Assembly: GCF_042767895.1 (NCBI RefSeq)
Contig: NC_091590.1
Span: 2,729,324-2,793,323 of the forward strand
Source of the DNA: Penaeus vannamei
Taxonomy: Eukaryota; Arthropoda; Malacostraca; Decapoda; Penaeidae
Reading direction: 5' to 3'
DNA: 64,000 nucleotides
Shown: positions 63,301 through 64,000 of the stretch, one piece after another
How positions within the stretch are numbered: the first letter of the stretch is position 1
Layout: every line of letters starts with the position of its first letter
Notes under the pieces: generated by a model
The model's database searches: none
Told to the model about the DNA's origin: nothing
The model's input: the letters and a program-made list of their open reading frames with translations, nothing else
Translations under genes and position numbers: made by a program

Positions 63301-63497
63301 CGCCCACACACGCACATAGACACAGACACACTCATAAACGCTAACATATACTAAAACACACACGCATTCATACACGCGAACATACACAATATATACACAT
63401 ATAGACTCACTAACACACTAACACACACACACACACACACACACATACACACACACACACACACACACGCACACACACACACACACCCATCCACACA

Positions 63498-63528
<31 letters not shown>

Positions 63529-64000
63529 ACACACACACACACTCCCCCCCCCCCCCAAACACACCAACCCATCCACCCCCCCCCCCACACACACACACAG
63601 CATAGCCTGGGACTACATAGCACAAAGACAGCGAAGCCAAAGCGTGACCCAGAATAACGTAGCCTGACCTAAGCTAAGATAGCACATAGCCTTCGCGTAG
63701 GCCTCTCCGGGGGGCTATGACTGACTTGCCATTTTCAAGTACGGCTGAGGAACGTGAGGGAGAGGGAGGGGGAGGAGGAGGGAGAGAAGGTGGGAGAAGG
63801 TGGGAGAGGAGAGAGAGGAGAGAGAGAAGAGGGAGAGGTGGGAGAGGAGGGAGGAGGTGGGAGAGGAAAGGGAGAAGAGGGAGAGGAGGGAAAGGAGGGA
63901 GAGGTGGAAAGGAGGGAGAGGTGGGAGAAGGGGAGAGGAGGGAGAGGGAGGGAGAGGACGGAAAGAGGGAAGGAGGGAGAGGAGGAGAGAGAGGAGGAGG
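63301..64000. repeat. (CA)n-rich, short unique stretch, GGAGA repeats
   Basis: CA-rich 63300-63600 with C runs, a unique stretch 63600-63735, and GGGAGAGG repeats to the window end. Confidence 0.92.

Overview
This is one stretch of an animal nuclear genome. Three things show it: a split gene with more than 40 short exons and GT..AG introns, retroelement copies, and an extreme load of microsatellites, most of all in the right third. The protein family together with SSR-choked introns fits an arthropod, most likely a decapod crustacean (penaeid shrimp-like). The species cannot be fixed from the sequence alone. I saw no bacterial operons, CRISPR, rRNA or tRNA.

The window is dominated by one minus-strand gene. 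It encodes the C-terminal ~3,500 residues of a giant Fat-like protocadherin, in the FAT1/FAT2/FAT3 group (Drosophila kugelei/fat-like). I could join 41 coding exons from 42028 down to the stop codon at 6784, and every splice junction keeps phase. In protein order they encode the end of one cadherin repeat, 23 further cadherin repeats (EC12-EC34 if the family total of 34 holds), a juxta-EC segment with a dibasic RTRR site, two EGF-like domains, a laminin G domain, four EGF-like domains, one transmembrane helix and a cytoplasmic tail. The tail carries the FAT1/3-type GYHWD-SDW motif. Roughly 11 N-terminal repeats and the signal peptide must lie beyond position 64000 on this strand.

Layout: 1-3560 holds a retroelement remnant on the plus strand (CRE/CCAAT-rich leader, intact gag-like ORF, decayed downstream part). 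3560-6783 is AT-rich sequence plus the probable 3' UTR. 6784-15201 holds the tail, TM, EGF and LamG exons. 15317-37331 holds the cadherin-repeat exons, with a 5'-truncated but open non-LTR retrotransposon (23608-26307, 10-bp target duplication) sitting in one intron. 38127-38369 is an apparent phase 0-0 cassette exon. 41778-42028 is the most 5' exon found. 42029-64000 is almost entirely simple repeats with small islands of complex sequence, read as a very long upstream intron.

The most unusual signal is that several introns of this gene contain local tandem arrays whose units are copies of the neighbouring splice junction. A 153-bp unit repeats the end and donor of exon 14. Unequal spacings, mostly 83 bp, repeat the acceptor of exon 5 six times. 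A 23-bp unit repeats the acceptor tract of exon 21. A 107-bp duplication copies the donor of exon 12. These make chains of near-identical decoy splice sites beside the real ones.
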